Source of the DNA: Brevibacterium casei CIP 102111
GTDB lineage: Bacteria; Actinomycetota; Actinomycetes; Actinomycetales; Brevibacteriaceae
Assembly (NCBI RefSeq): GCF_900169275.1
Contig: NZ_FXZC01000006.1
Span: forward strand, 62,001-126,000
Direction of reading: 5' to 3'
DNA length: 64,000 bases
Of this stretch, positions 39,587-48,190 are shown in pieces. Each line of letters starts with the position of its first letter. The stretch's first letter is position 1. The translations under genes and the position numbers were made by a program. Under the pieces are notes generated by a model. The model was not told where the DNA came from, made no database searches, and saw nothing but the letters and a program-made list of their open reading frames with translations.

Positions 39587-41449
39587 TCAGCTGTCGGAGA
39601 ACTGCGTCGCGTAGAGCTCGGCGTAGCGGCCGCCGCGGGCGATGAGCTCGGCATGCGAGCCGGACTCGACGATGCGCCCGGCCTCGACGACGAGGATCGT
39701 GTCGGCCTGCCGGATCGTCGAGAGCCGGTGCGCGATGACGAGCGCGGTGCGCCCCGACATCGCGTGCGCGAGCGCCTGCTGCACGGCCGCCTCGTTCGTC
39801 GAGTCGAGCGCCGAGGTGGCCTCGTCGAGGACGACGATCTCCGGGGCCGCGAGGAGCATCCGGGCGATCGTCAGCCGCTGGCGCTCACCGCCGGAGAGCC
39901 GGTAGCCGCGCTCGCCGACGACGGTGTCGAGCCCGTCGGGCAGGGCCGCGATGACGTCGTGGAGCTGCGCCCGGTCGAGGGCGTCGTCGAGTTCGGTCTC
40001 CGTCGCATCGGGCTTCGCGAGCAGGAGGTTCGACCGGATCGACTCGTGGAAGACGTGCCCGTCCTGGGTGACGACGCCGACCGTCTTGCGCAGCGTCTCC
40101 GCGGAGAGTTCGCGGACATCGACACCGCCGATCGTGATGCTGCCCTCGGTGACATCGTAGAGGCGCGGCAGCAGTGAGGCGATCGTCGACTTGCCGGCCC
40201 CCGAGGAGCCGACGAGGGCGACCGTGTGACCGGCGGGGATCGTGAAGCGGAGATCGTGGAGGACCTCCTGACCGCCGCGGGCGTCGAGCACCGAGACGTC
40301 CTCGAGGCTCGCGAGACTGACCTGTTCGGCACTCGGGTAGGCGAAGCTGACATGGTCGAATGCGACGTCGAGGCCGTCCTCAGGCAGCTCCTTGGGGTCC
40401 TTCGGCGCCTTGATGAACGGGACGAGGTCGAGGATCTCGAAGACCCGCTGGAAGCTGACGACGGCGCTCATGATGTCGAGGCGGGCGTTCGCGAGCATCG
40501 TCAGTGGCGTGTACAGGCGGGTGAGGAGGAGGGCGAGGGTGACGACCTGACCGGCATTGAGATGACCGAGGACCGCCTGGGCGCCGCCGATGCCGTAGAC
40601 GAGTGCCAGCGCGAGAGCTGAGACGAGGGTGAGGGAGGCGACGAACGTCGACTGGAGCATCGCGACCTTGACCCCGATGTCGCGGACCTGACCGGCGCGG
40701 TCGGCGAACTCGCGGTTCTCCGTGGCGGGGTTGCCGAAGAGCTTGATGAGCGTGGCACCGCCGGCGGAGAAGCGCTCGGTCATCCGCGTCGACATGTCGG
40801 CGCTGTTCTCCGCTGCCTGGAACTGGAGGGCGGCGAGCTTCCCGCTGAGCATCCTCGTGGGGATGATGAACAGCGGCAGGAGGAGGATCGACAGGGCCGT
40901 GACCTGCCAGGAGATCGTCACCATGACGGCGACGGTGAGGATGAGCGAGACGAGGTTGGACACGATGCCCGAGAGCGTGTTCGAGAACGCCCGCTGCGCC
41001 CCGATGACGTCGGTGTTGAGCCGCGAGACGAGCGCACCGGTGCGGGTGCGGCTGAAGAAGGCGATCGGCATCGACTGGACGTGGTCGAACACGGCGGTGC
41101 GCAGATCGAAGATGAGGCCTTCGCCGATCTGCGCGGACAGGTACCGGTTCGTGATCGAGAGCGCGGCGTCGGCGATCGCGAGGGCGCCGATGGCCACGGC
41201 GAGCCACACGACGGTGGCGACGGGACCGCCGCCGGTGATCGCGTTGACGACGTCACCGGCGAGGACGGGGTTGAGCACGCCGATGACGGCGGAGCCGACG
41301 GAGAGGGTGAGGAAGACGGCGAGCTTCCTCTTGTGCCGTTTCGCGAATCCGGCGATCCGCCGGTAGGTGCCCTTCTGGATCGTCGTCTGCGGGGTGCGCT
41401 GACTCTTCACCGAGGTGTACATCACCCTGTGTGCCGACTGCAGACTCAT
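39587..41449 (-). CDS. ABC exporter, fused permease-ATPase
   Basis: 620 aa half-transporter: type I exporter TM domain (about residues 45-340, six helices) and C-terminal ATPase with Walker A VGSSGAGKST, signature YRLSGGERQRLTIAR, Walker B IVVLDEATSALDS and the H-loop IAHRLSTI. It would act as a homodimer or with an unseen partner to export a lipid or drug; substrate unknown. The ATG at 41449 is chosen for the GAGAGG about 4-9 nt upstream; the frame opens at 41509, and a Met at 41422 is also possible. The stop faces that of the phosphonatase-like gene 10 bp away, with no hairpin between. Confidence 0.9.
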   Translation of the reverse strand: MSLQSAHRVMYTSVKSQRTPQTTIQKGTYRRIAGFAKRHKRKLAVFLTLSVGSAVIGVLNPVLAGDVVNAITGGGPVATVVWLAVAIGALAIADAALSITNRYLSAQIGEGLIFDLRTAVFDHVQSMPIAFFSRTRTGALVSRLNTDVIGAQRAFSNTLSGIVSNLVSLILTVAVMVTISWQVTALSILLLPLFIIPTRMLSGKLAALQFQAAENSADMSTRMTERFSAGGATLIKLFGNPATENREFADRAGQVRDIGVKVAMLQSTFVASLTLVSALALALVYGIGGAQAVLGHLNAGQVVTLALLLTRLYTPLTMLANARLDIMSAVVSFQRVFEILDLVPFIKAPKDPKELPEDGLDVAFDHVSFAYPSAEQVSLASLEDVSVLDARGGQEVLHDLRFTIPAGHTVALVGSSGAGKSTIASLLPRLYDVTEGSITIGGVDVRELSAETLRKTVGVVTQDGHVFHESIRSNLLLAKPDATETELDDALDRAQLHDVIAALPDGLDTVVGERGYRLSGGERQRLTIARMLLAAPEIVVLDEATSALDSTNEAAVQQALAHAMSGRTALVIAHRLSTIRQADTILVVEAGRIVESGSHAELIARGGRYAELYATQFSDS

Positions 41450-41533
41450 CGTCGCCTCTCTCCTGCTTCTCGCCCGAGTGGGAGTGCACGCACCCGGACG
41501 AAGGCGCATCGCCTCCTTGGGGATGACAAACTG

Positions 41534-41546
41534 TGCACTCAGTGCA
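41534..41546. promoter_or_regulatory. Palindrome TGCACTCAGTGCA upstream of the ABC exporter
   Basis: Perfect 6-bp arms around one C, 85 bp before the exporter start. The form is typical of TetR-family operators, which often control exporters, but no TetR gene is in the window. Confidence 0.5.
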
Positions 41547-41653
41547 ACTGTGCGTGGGCCGATTCTATTTCCGCCCGCCCGGACCGAACTCCGGGAGTGC
41601 GCGGCGCCCGACCGACGACAGCGAATCCGCGACGCCCGCCGACCAGCCGCGGA

Positions 41654-42715
41654 TCAGAGCTTGCGCAACTGGACCTTGCGGATCGTGTGGTCGGCGGATT
41701 TGTGGAGGACGAGGTCGGCGCGACCGCGGCTGGGCAGGACGTTCTCCCGCAGGTTGGGGAAGTTGATCGAGTCCCAGATCTCCGTGGCGAGCGTCACCGC
41801 CTCGTCGTCGCTGAGCTTCGAGTAGCGGTGGAAGTACGAGTCGGGGTCCTGGAAGGCGCCGTGTTTGAGTTTGAGGAAGCGCGAGACGTACCACTCGCGG
41901 ATGTCGCGGGAGCGGGCGTCGACGTAGACGGAGAAGTCGAAGTAGTCACTCGTCGACAGACCCACGGTCCCGTCGCTGCGGGGCCGGGCCGGCTGGAGGA
42001 CGTTGAGCCCTTCGACGATGAGGACGTCGGGGGAGCGGACGACCACCTCGGCGCCGGGAACGATGTCGTACGTGTGGTGGGAGTACACGGGTGCCCGGAC
42101 CTCCGGGGCCCCGGACTTCACGGCAGAGAGGAAGCGGAGCAGGCGGCGGCGGTCATAGGACTCGGGAAAGCCCTTGCGGCCGTTCAGGTGTCGGCGTTCG
42201 AGTTCGGCGTTGGGGTAGAGGAACCCGTCGGTGGTGATGAGCTCGACGCGAGGGGTGTCGGGCCAGCGGGCGAGGAGTTCGCGCAGGACACGGGCCGTCG
42301 TCGACTTGCCCACTGCGACGGAGCCGGCGACGCCGATGACGAAGGGCGTGCGCTTGGCGTCCTGCGGTTCGAGGCCGAGCTCGTGAAGGGGGGAGAAGAA
42401 CTCCCGCGTCATCTGGTGCTTGCCCTGCCGGGCGGAGACGTAGAGGTTGAGCAGGCGGGACAGCGGCAGGTAGACCTGCGCCACCTCGTCGAGATCGATG
42501 CGATCGCCGAGGCCGCGCAGCCGCTCGATGTCGCGCTGGGTCAGCGGCAGTGGAGTCGATTGCGCAAGCGTGCCCCACACCTCGCGGTCGAACTCCCAGA
42601 ACGGGGAGCTCGGCTGGTCGTCGAGCTTCCTCGCGGTGTTGAGTCCGGCAAGGCGGCGCGCACGGTCAAGCTGCGGATCGACATGAGGCATGGGGACAAT
42701 TGTGTCATGCGTCAT
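41654..42715 (-). CDS. coaA: Type I pantothenate kinase
   Basis: 353 aa. Phosphorylates pantothenate, first step of CoA synthesis. Seen: N-terminal [35 protein letters not shown] (P-loop), [49 protein letters not shown] and [11 protein letters not shown], all canonical for bacterial type I CoaA. The ATG at 42715 has GGGAGG about 5 nt upstream; the GTG at 42730 and a Met at 42690 are alternatives. Divergent from glmS; the intervening spacer holds a 23-bp repeat array. Confidence 0.95.
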   Translation of the reverse strand: MTHDTIVPMPHVDPQLDRARRLAGLNTARKLDDQPSSPFWEFDREVWGTLAQSTPLPLTQRDIERLRGLGDRIDLDEVAQVYLPLSRLLNLYVSARQGKHQMTREFFSPLHELGLEPQDAKRTPFVIGVAGSVAVGKSTTARVLRELLARWPDTPRVELITTDGFLYPNAELERRHLNGRKGFPESYDRRRLLRFLSAVKSGAPEVRAPVYSHHTYDIVPGAEVVVRSPDVLIVEGLNVLQPARPRSDGTVGLSTSDYFDFSVYVDARSRDIREWYVSRFLKLKHGAFQDPDSYFHRYSKLSDDEAVTLATEIWDSINFPNLRENVLPSRGRADLVLHKSADHTIRKVQLRKL

Positions 42716-42738
42716 GGGCGCCTCCCGCACCGCCGTGG

Positions 42739-42807
42739 CACCCCGGCGATGCGGCCGCCGTCACCCCGGCGATGCGGCCGGCGCCACCCCGGCGATGCGG
42801 TCGCCGT
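42739..42807 (+). repeat. Three tandem 23-bp repeats between coaA and glmS
   Basis: Units at 42739-42761, 42762-42784 and 42785-42807, each starting CACCCCGGCGATGCGG. The units differ at only a few of the last seven positions. They lie 24-92 bp before the coaA start and 91 bp before glmS. Confidence 0.85.
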
Positions 42808-42884
42808 CACAGGCCGGCAGTGCCCCCGGTCACCTCGGCGGACGGCCTGGGTACCCGGTGGGAGGCGGGGTTGACTCGGCCCAG

Positions 42885-42890
42885 TAAAAT
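42885..42890 (+). promoter_or_regulatory. -10 box TAAAAT, leaderless glmS
   Basis: TAAAAT ends 7 nt before the ATG at 42898; TCCTCTC in between has no ribosome-binding potential. Confidence 0.6.
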
Positions 42891-42897
42891 TCCTCTC

Positions 42898-44772
42898 ATG
42901 TGTGGAATCGTAGGATATGTCTCCAGTGCGCCGGTCACCGATGTCGACCATACTGCGCTCGACGTTGTGCTCGCCGGCCTCAAGCGGCTCGAATACCGCG
43001 GGTACGACTCCGCTGGAGTCGCTCTCGTCACCCCTGACGGCGAACTCGCCACCGCCAAGAAGGCGGGCAAGCTCTCCAATCTCACCGATGACCTCGAGGC
43101 GAATGCGCTTCCGCTCGCGCAGACGGGCATCGGACACACCCGGTGGGCGACCCACGGCGGTCCCACCGATGTCAACGCCCACCCCCACGTCGCCGACGGC
43201 GGACGCCTTGCGCTCATCCACAACGGCATCATCGAGAACTTCGCGCAGCTCAAGGCACCGCTGGTCGCCGACGGCTTCGAGTTCACCTCGGAGACCGACA
43301 CCGAGGTGGCGGCCGCGCAGCTGGCGAAGAACTACCGCGAATGCGGCGACCTCACCGATGCGATGCGCGTGACCGCCCAGCAGCTCGAAGGAGCCTTCAC
43401 CCTGCTCGCCGTCCACGCGGACCTGCCCGGCACCGTCGTCGCCGCGCGCCGCAACTCGCCGCTGGTCATCGGCCTCGGCGAGGGGGAGAACTTCCTCGGC
43501 TCAGACGTCGCCGCGTTCATCGACTACACGCGCACCGCCGTCGAGATCGGCCAGGACGAAGTCGTCACCATCACCCCGGACTCGGTCGTCATCACCGACC
43601 TCGCCGGCAAGGTCGTCCCCGGTGAGCAGTTCGAGGTCGACTGGGACACCGCCTCGGCGGAGAAGGGCGGCTTCTCCTCGTTCATGGACAAGGAGATCCA
43701 CGATCAGCCGCAGGCCGTCGGCGACACCCTGCTCGGCCGCTTCGACACCGAGGGCAAGCTCTCGCTCGATGAGATGAACATCGACGAGTCGGTGCTCAAG
43801 ACCATCGACAAGATCGTCGTCATCGCGTGCGGCACCGCCGCCTACGCCGGTCAGGTCGCGAAGTATGCGATCGAACACTGGTGCCGCATCCCCGTCGAGG
43901 TCGAACTCGCCCACGAGTTCCGGTACCGCGACCCCGTCGTCAACGAGAAGACCCTCATCGTCGCGATCTCCCAGTCGGGGGAGACGATGGACACGATCAT
44001 GGCCGTGCGCCACGCCCGCCAGCAGGGCGCGAAGGTCATCGCGATCTGCAACACCTTCGGCTCGACGATCCCGCGCGAATCCGATGCCGTGCTCTACACG
44101 CACGCGGGACCGGAGATCGCCGTGGCCTCGACGAAGGCGTTCCTCTCCCAGGTCGTCGCCTGCTACCTGCTCGGCCTCTACCTCGCGCAGCTGCGCGGGA
44201 ACAAGTTCCGCGACGAGATCGCGCTCATCCTCAAGGACCTCCAGACGATCCCGGAGAAGATCCAGCGGATCCTCGACGAGGGCAAGGACCAGGTGCTCGA
44301 GCTCGCCCGCCGCAACGAGGACGTCGGCTCGGTGCTCTTCCTCGGCCGTCACGTCGGCTACCCGGTCGCGATGGAGGGTGCGCTCAAGCTCAAGGAGCTT
44401 GCCTACATCCACGCCGAGGGCTTCGCCGCGGGCGAGCTCAAGCACGGTCCGATCGCGCTCATCGACGACGGCCAGCTCGTCATCATCGTCGTGCCTTCGA
44501 AGCGCGGACGCGATTCGCTCCACGCCAAGGTGATCTCGAACATCCAGGAGGTCCGGGCGCGCGGTGCGAACACCGTCGTCATCGCCGAGGAGGGAGACGA
44601 GGACGTGCGCGAGTTCGCCTCCGAGGTCATCTACGTCCCCGAGACCTCGACGCTGCTCGCGCCGCTGCTCACCACGGTCCCGCTGCAGATCTTCGCGATG
44701 GAGCTCGCGACGGCCAAGGGCCTCGACGTCGACCAGCCCCGCAACCTCGCGAAGTCCGTCACCGTCGAGTGA
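42898..44772 (+). CDS. glmS: Glucosamine-fructose-6-phosphate aminotransferase
   Basis: 624 aa. Makes glucosamine-6-P from fructose-6-P and glutamine, committing carbon to cell-wall precursors. N-terminal class II amidotransferase domain starts MCGIVGYVSS with the catalytic Cys right after Met; RLEYRGYDSAGVA, GHTRWATHG and LIHNGIIENF follow. Two SIS domains hold ACGTAAYAGQVAKY, ISQSGETMDTIMA and EGALKLKELAYIHAEGFAAGELKHGPIALID. The end, DVDQPRNLAKSVTVE, is the family's normal terminus. The ATG at 42898 gives the exposed N-terminal Cys; upstream in-frame residues are repeat-array translation. Confidence 0.98.
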   Translation: MCGIVGYVSSAPVTDVDHTALDVVLAGLKRLEYRGYDSAGVALVTPDGELATAKKAGKLSNLTDDLEANALPLAQTGIGHTRWATHGGPTDVNAHPHVADGGRLALIHNGIIENFAQLKAPLVADGFEFTSETDTEVAAAQLAKNYRECGDLTDAMRVTAQQLEGAFTLLAVHADLPGTVVAARRNSPLVIGLGEGENFLGSDVAAFIDYTRTAVEIGQDEVVTITPDSVVITDLAGKVVPGEQFEVDWDTASAEKGGFSSFMDKEIHDQPQAVGDTLLGRFDTEGKLSLDEMNIDESVLKTIDKIVVIACGTAAYAGQVAKYAIEHWCRIPVEVELAHEFRYRDPVVNEKTLIVAISQSGETMDTIMAVRHARQQGAKVIAICNTFGSTIPRESDAVLYTHAGPEIAVASTKAFLSQVVACYLLGLYLAQLRGNKFRDEIALILKDLQTIPEKIQRILDEGKDQVLELARRNEDVGSVLFLGRHVGYPVAMEGALKLKELAYIHAEGFAAGELKHGPIALIDDGQLVIIVVPSKRGRDSLHAKVISNIQEVRARGANTVVIAEEGDEDVREFASEVIYVPETSTLLAPLLTTVPLQIFAMELATAKGLDVDQPRNLAKSVTVE

Positions 44773-44811
44773 TCCCTCCGGTCCGCGGTTCCGGCACCCC
44801 GCCGGGACCGT

Positions 44812-44847
44812 GGACCGCACAGCACCTGCGGACCGCACCGCATCTGC
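44812..44847 (+). repeat. 18-bp tandem pair between glmS and acpS
   Basis: GGACCGCAC(A/C)GCA(C/T)CTGC occurs at 44812-44829 and 44830-44847 with two differences. Confidence 0.7.
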
Positions 44848-44874
44848 GGCACAGCAGCCTGAAGAGGAGGCCCC

Positions 44875-45297
44875 ATGGCCATTCTCGGCATCGGCACCGA
44901 CATCGCCGACGTCCCGCGCTTCGCCGAGCACATCGAGCGCGTGCCCGAACTCCTCGACCGGCTGCTCACCCCCGCTGAACAGCTCAAACGCAACGGCAAG
45001 CGCCGCACGGACGCGTCCCTGGCCGCCCGGTTCTCCGCGAAGGAGGCCCTGAAGAAGGCGATCGGGTTCCCCGGGTGGCTGCCCTGGCAGTCCGCCGAGG
45101 TGGTCCCCGCCCGCTCGGGCGCCCCGTCGTTCCGTCTCCGCGGGCTCGTCCTCGAGCACTTCCGCGCGATCGGCGGCACCAACCTCCACCTCTCCATCAC
45201 CCATGATGCGAATGTGACGATGACCTTCGTCATCGCCGAGGGCGACGGGCCCTCGCTCAGCCCCGATGTCGAATGGGAGTCCCGCCACTTCGGCTGA
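44875..45297 (+). CDS. acpS: Holo-[acyl-carrier-protein] synthase
   Basis: 140 aa. Transfers the phosphopantetheine arm of CoA to acyl carrier protein. The N-terminus ILGIGTDIADVPRF holds the metal-binding Asp, and RFSAKEALKKAIG the metal-binding Glu; HLSITHDANVTMTFVIAE is the usual C-terminal strand pair. GAGGAGGCCCC precedes the ATG. It stands between glmS and the amidohydrolase-nnr-alr-tsaE-tsaB-rimI run, a common actinobacterial order. Confidence 0.95.
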   Translation: MAILGIGTDIADVPRFAEHIERVPELLDRLLTPAEQLKRNGKRRTDASLAARFSAKEALKKAIGFPGWLPWQSAEVVPARSGAPSFRLRGLVLEHFRAIGGTNLHLSITHDANVTMTFVIAEGDGPSLSPDVEWESRHFG

Positions 45298-45314
45298 CCG
45301 CCTGCATGCGGGCA

Positions 45315-45320
45315 TAGACT
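45315..45320 (+). promoter_or_regulatory. -10 box TAGACT, leaderless amidohydrolase
   Basis: TAGACT ends 6 nt before the ATG at 45327. Confidence 0.55.
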
Positions 45321-45326
45321 CTCCCC

Positions 45327-46553
45327 ATGGCTTCCCTCCCCACTCCCGCCGAGGCGGCCGCTCTCGCCCCCGACCTCGTCACCCTGCGTCGCGCCCTCCA
45401 TGCCGCCCCGGAGGTCGGCCTCGACCTGCCCGAGACCCAGGCCCTCGTCCGCGAGGCGATCGCCGACCTCGACGTCGAGATCACCGACGGTTCCGCCCTC
45501 TCCTCGCTCACCGTCGTCCTCCGCGGCGGCAGGCGGACCGAGGATTCGACGGGCGTCGTGCCCGCCGTGCTCCTGCGCGGGGACATGGACGCCCTGCCCG
45601 TGCCCGAGGCGACGGGCTTCGACTTCGCCGCGGTGAACGGGAACATGCACGCGTGCGGCCACGACCTCCACACCGCGGGCCTCGTCGGGGCGCTGCGTCT
45701 CCTCCACGACCGACGCGCAGAGCTGCCCGGCGACGTCGTGTTCATGTTCCAGCCCGGTGAGGAGGGCTTTGACGGGGCCGGCCGGATGCTCGACGAGGGC
45801 GTCCTCGACGCCGCCGGTCCCCGGGTCAAGGCCGCCTACGGGATCCATGTCTCCGCGGATCAGGACCTCGGCCTCGGGTCGAGCAGACGCGGATCGTACA
45901 TGGCGGCGTTTGCGAAGATGACGATCACCGTCCACGGGAAGGGGACCCACGCATCCAGGCCGGCGACCGGCCGCGACCCGATCTCCGTGGGGGCGATGCT
46001 CGTCGGTCAGCTCCAGGAGTACGTCACCCGCCGCTTCGACATCTTCGATCCCCTCGTCGTCACCGTCGGCCAGTTCAACGCCGGCACCGCCCCCAACGTC
46101 ATCCCCGACTTCGCGACCCTCGTCGTCAGCGTCCGCTCGTTCTCCGAGACCGTCACCACCCGCGCCGAGGCGGAGCTTCCCCACCTCGTCAGCGGGCTCG
46201 TCGCCGCCCACGGACTCGAGGCCGAGGTCGCCTACGAGCGGATCCTGCCGCCGACGATCAACGACGACGCCGAGGCGGACTTCTTCCTCGAGACCTTCGC
46301 CGACCTCTTCGGCGCCGACCGGACCTGGTCGCGGCCCGATCCTCTGCCCGGCTCCGAGGACTTCTCCCGGGTGCTCGCCGAGGTGCCCGGTGCCTACGGC
46401 CACTTCGGGGCAGCGCTGCCCACCCTGCCCGTCGAGGAGCGGGAGGCCAACCATTCGCCTCGGGCCAGGCACAGCGACGAGGGCCTCGCCGATCAGGCGC
46501 TCTTCCTCGCCCACCTCGCCGCCCGCCGCCTCGACCGGCTCGCCCGGGAGTGA
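45327..46553 (+). CDS. M20D-family amidohydrolase
   Basis: 408 aa metallopeptidase-fold hydrolase of the hippurate/N-acyl-amino-acid amidohydrolase type. VTLRRALHAAPEVGLDLPET, LLRGDMDALPVPE, MHACGHDLHTAGLVG, MFQPGEEGFDGAGRMLDEGVLD and the dimerisation-domain start HGKGTHASRPATGRDPI are family markers; the metal ligands (Cys-Gly-His-Asp, Glu-Glu, the His in GIHVS and a C-terminal His) are present. It cleaves amide bonds of N-acylated amino acids; the true substrate is unknown. Leaderless start at 45327. Confidence 0.92.
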   Translation: MASLPTPAEAAALAPDLVTLRRALHAAPEVGLDLPETQALVREAIADLDVEITDGSALSSLTVVLRGGRRTEDSTGVVPAVLLRGDMDALPVPEATGFDFAAVNGNMHACGHDLHTAGLVGALRLLHDRRAELPGDVVFMFQPGEEGFDGAGRMLDEGVLDAAGPRVKAAYGIHVSADQDLGLGSSRRGSYMAAFAKMTITVHGKGTHASRPATGRDPISVGAMLVGQLQEYVTRRFDIFDPLVVTVGQFNAGTAPNVIPDFATLVVSVRSFSETVTTRAEAELPHLVSGLVAAHGLEAEVAYERILPPTINDDAEADFFLETFADLFGADRTWSRPDPLPGSEDFSRVLAEVPGAYGHFGAALPTLPVEEREANHSPRARHSDEGLADQALFLAHLAARRLDRLARE

Positions 46554-46558
46554 GCCCC

Positions 46559-46600
46559 GACCAGCAGCGCTGACCACGCAGCACTGACCAGCAGAGCCGA
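46559..46600 (+). repeat. Short GACCA-based tandem repeats before nnr
   Basis: GACCA starts at 46559, 46572, 46586 and 46599, a period of 13-14 bp, with CAGCGCT, GCAGCACT and CAGAGCC variants between. Confidence 0.6.
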
Positions 46601-46621
46601 CCAGGCAGGAAGGAGCATCCG

Positions 46622-48190
46622 ATGCCGACCTACGCGTACCCGAGCCGGACCGTGCGCGACGCCGAGGTGCCTCTGCTCGAGGCGGGCGCACCCCTCATGG
46701 CCCGTGCCGCCGCGGCGCTGGCCCGCTTCTGCAGTGAGGTCCTCCGTGCTCGGCGCGGACTCGTCACGGGGTCCCGGGTCTGCGTGCTCGCCGGCCCCGG
46801 CAACAACGCCGGTGACGCCCTCTTCGCCGCTGCGGCGCTGGCCCGCCTGGGGGCCCGTGTCGGCGTCATCGTCCTCTTCGGCACCACCCACGGCGACGGG
46901 CTCGCCGCGGCGGTGCGCGCCGGCGCCGACGTCATCGACCTCGACAGCGGGCAGGACGCGGCCCAACGGACCGCCGCGCTCACCGAACTCACCCGCTCAG
47001 ACCTCGTGCTCGACGGCATCCTCGGCACAGGCGGTCGACGTGGGCTGCCCCCGCACGTCGCCCGCCTCATCCGCGACTGGCGGGAGTCCGAGTACGGGGG
47101 CACCGTCATCGCCGTCGACATGCCCTCGGACCTCGATCCCGCCTCGGCGGGCCCCGAGTCCCGGATCCACGCTGATGCGACGCTCACCTTCGGCGGGCTC
47201 AAGGCCGAGCTCATCGACCCCCGCTCAGCCAGGTTCACCGGGCCGGTCCACGTCGTCGACATCGGTCTCGGGCTCTCCGCCGAGGCCGCCGTCGCCGAAC
47301 TCCTCGACTCCGCCGACCTCGACACCGAGTTCCCGCGCCCCGGCCCGGAGTCCCACAAGTACTCCCGCGGGGTGATCGGGGTCGTCGCCGGCTCGCGCGA
47401 GTACCCGGGTGCCGGCGTCCTCACCACCGGCGCCGCCGTGGGCACAGCCCCGGGCATGGTCCGCTTCCTCGGCGCCCACGATGTCGGAGAGCGGGTGCTC
47501 GACCGCCACGCCGAGGTGGTCCTCGGTCCCGGCCGCCTCGATGCCCTCGTCGTCGGCTCCGGCGACCCCGAGACCGGGGCGATCGAGGCCGGGCTCGCAG
47601 CGATCGGCGGCACCGCGGTCCCCGTCGTCCTCGACGCGGGAGCGATCGAGATGGTCGGCCATGCCGAGGCGGCCCCGGTGCCGGGAGCGGCGGGGCGGCT
47701 CCACGGGCGACCCGTCGTCCTCACCCCGCACGCCGGTGAGCTCTCCCGCCTCCTCAGCCGCCTCCTCGGCGAGATCATCACCGCAGGCCGGGTCGCGGCC
47801 GACCCGCTGCTCTGGGCCAGGCGCGCAGCCGCGGACACCGGGCACATCGTCCTCCTCAAGGGGTCTCAGACGGTCATCGCGTGCCCCGACGGCTTCGCGG
47901 TCCTGCCCGCTCCGGGCCCGGCGAGCCTCGCGACCGCCGGTTCCGGCGACGTGCTCACCGGGATCATCGGCACCCTGCTCGCCGCCGCGCAGGCGAAACG
48001 GCGGACCGGAGGCGAGGACGGCCCGATGCCCGATCGCGTGGTCGCGCACACCGCGGGGCTCGGCGTGCTCCTCCACAACGCCGCCGGGTCCCTGTCGATC
48101 AACGCCGAACAGCTCGTCACCGCCGTCGGGCAGGTGACGTCCGCCCTCGTCCACTCGGGCCGGGCCGCGGACGGTATCCTTGTCCAGTGA
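46622..48190 (+). CDS. nnr: Bifunctional NAD(P)H-hydrate epimerase/dehydratase
   Basis: 522 aa. Repairs damaged NAD(P)HX. N-terminal YjeF-N epimerase domain: VCVLAGPGNNAGDALFAAAALARLG, LVLDGILGTGGRRGLP, VIAVDMPSDLDPASAG. C-terminal ADP-dependent dehydratase domain of ribokinase fold: HKYSRGVIGVVAGSREYPGAGVLTTGAAV, VVLTPHAGELSRLL, IVLLKGSQTVIACPDG and TAGSGDVLTGIIGTLLA. AGGAAGGAG precedes the ATG. The stop overlaps the alr start by 4 bp. Links to the NAD theme of the nadABC operon only functionally. Confidence 0.95.
   Translation: MPTYAYPSRTVRDAEVPLLEAGAPLMARAAAALARFCSEVLRARRGLVTGSRVCVLAGPGNNAGDALFAAAALARLGARVGVIVLFGTTHGDGLAAAVRAGADVIDLDSGQDAAQRTAALTELTRSDLVLDGILGTGGRRGLPPHVARLIRDWRESEYGGTVIAVDMPSDLDPASAGPESRIHADATLTFGGLKAELIDPRSARFTGPVHVVDIGLGLSAEAAVAELLDSADLDTEFPRPGPESHKYSRGVIGVVAGSREYPGAGVLTTGAAVGTAPGMVRFLGAHDVGERVLDRHAEVVLGPGRLDALVVGSGDPETGAIEAGLAAIGGTAVPVVLDAGAIEMVGHAEAAPVPGAAGRLHGRPVVLTPHAGELSRLLSRLLGEIITAGRVAADPLLWARRAAADTGHIVLLKGSQTVIACPDGFAVLPAPGPASLATAGSGDVLTGIIGTLLAAAQAKRRTGGEDGPMPDRVVAHTAGLGVLLHNAAGSLSINAEQLVTAVGQVTSALVHSGRAADGILVQ
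48175..48180 (+). promoter_or_regulatory. -10 box TATCCT inside nnr, before alr
   Basis: TATCCT ends 6 nt before the GTG at 48187, so alr may have its own leaderless promoter within the end of nnr. Confidence 0.45.

Noticed and set aside
42739..42807. CRISPR array reading of the 23-bp repeats
   Set aside because: Units are directly adjacent with no spacers, and no cas gene is present.
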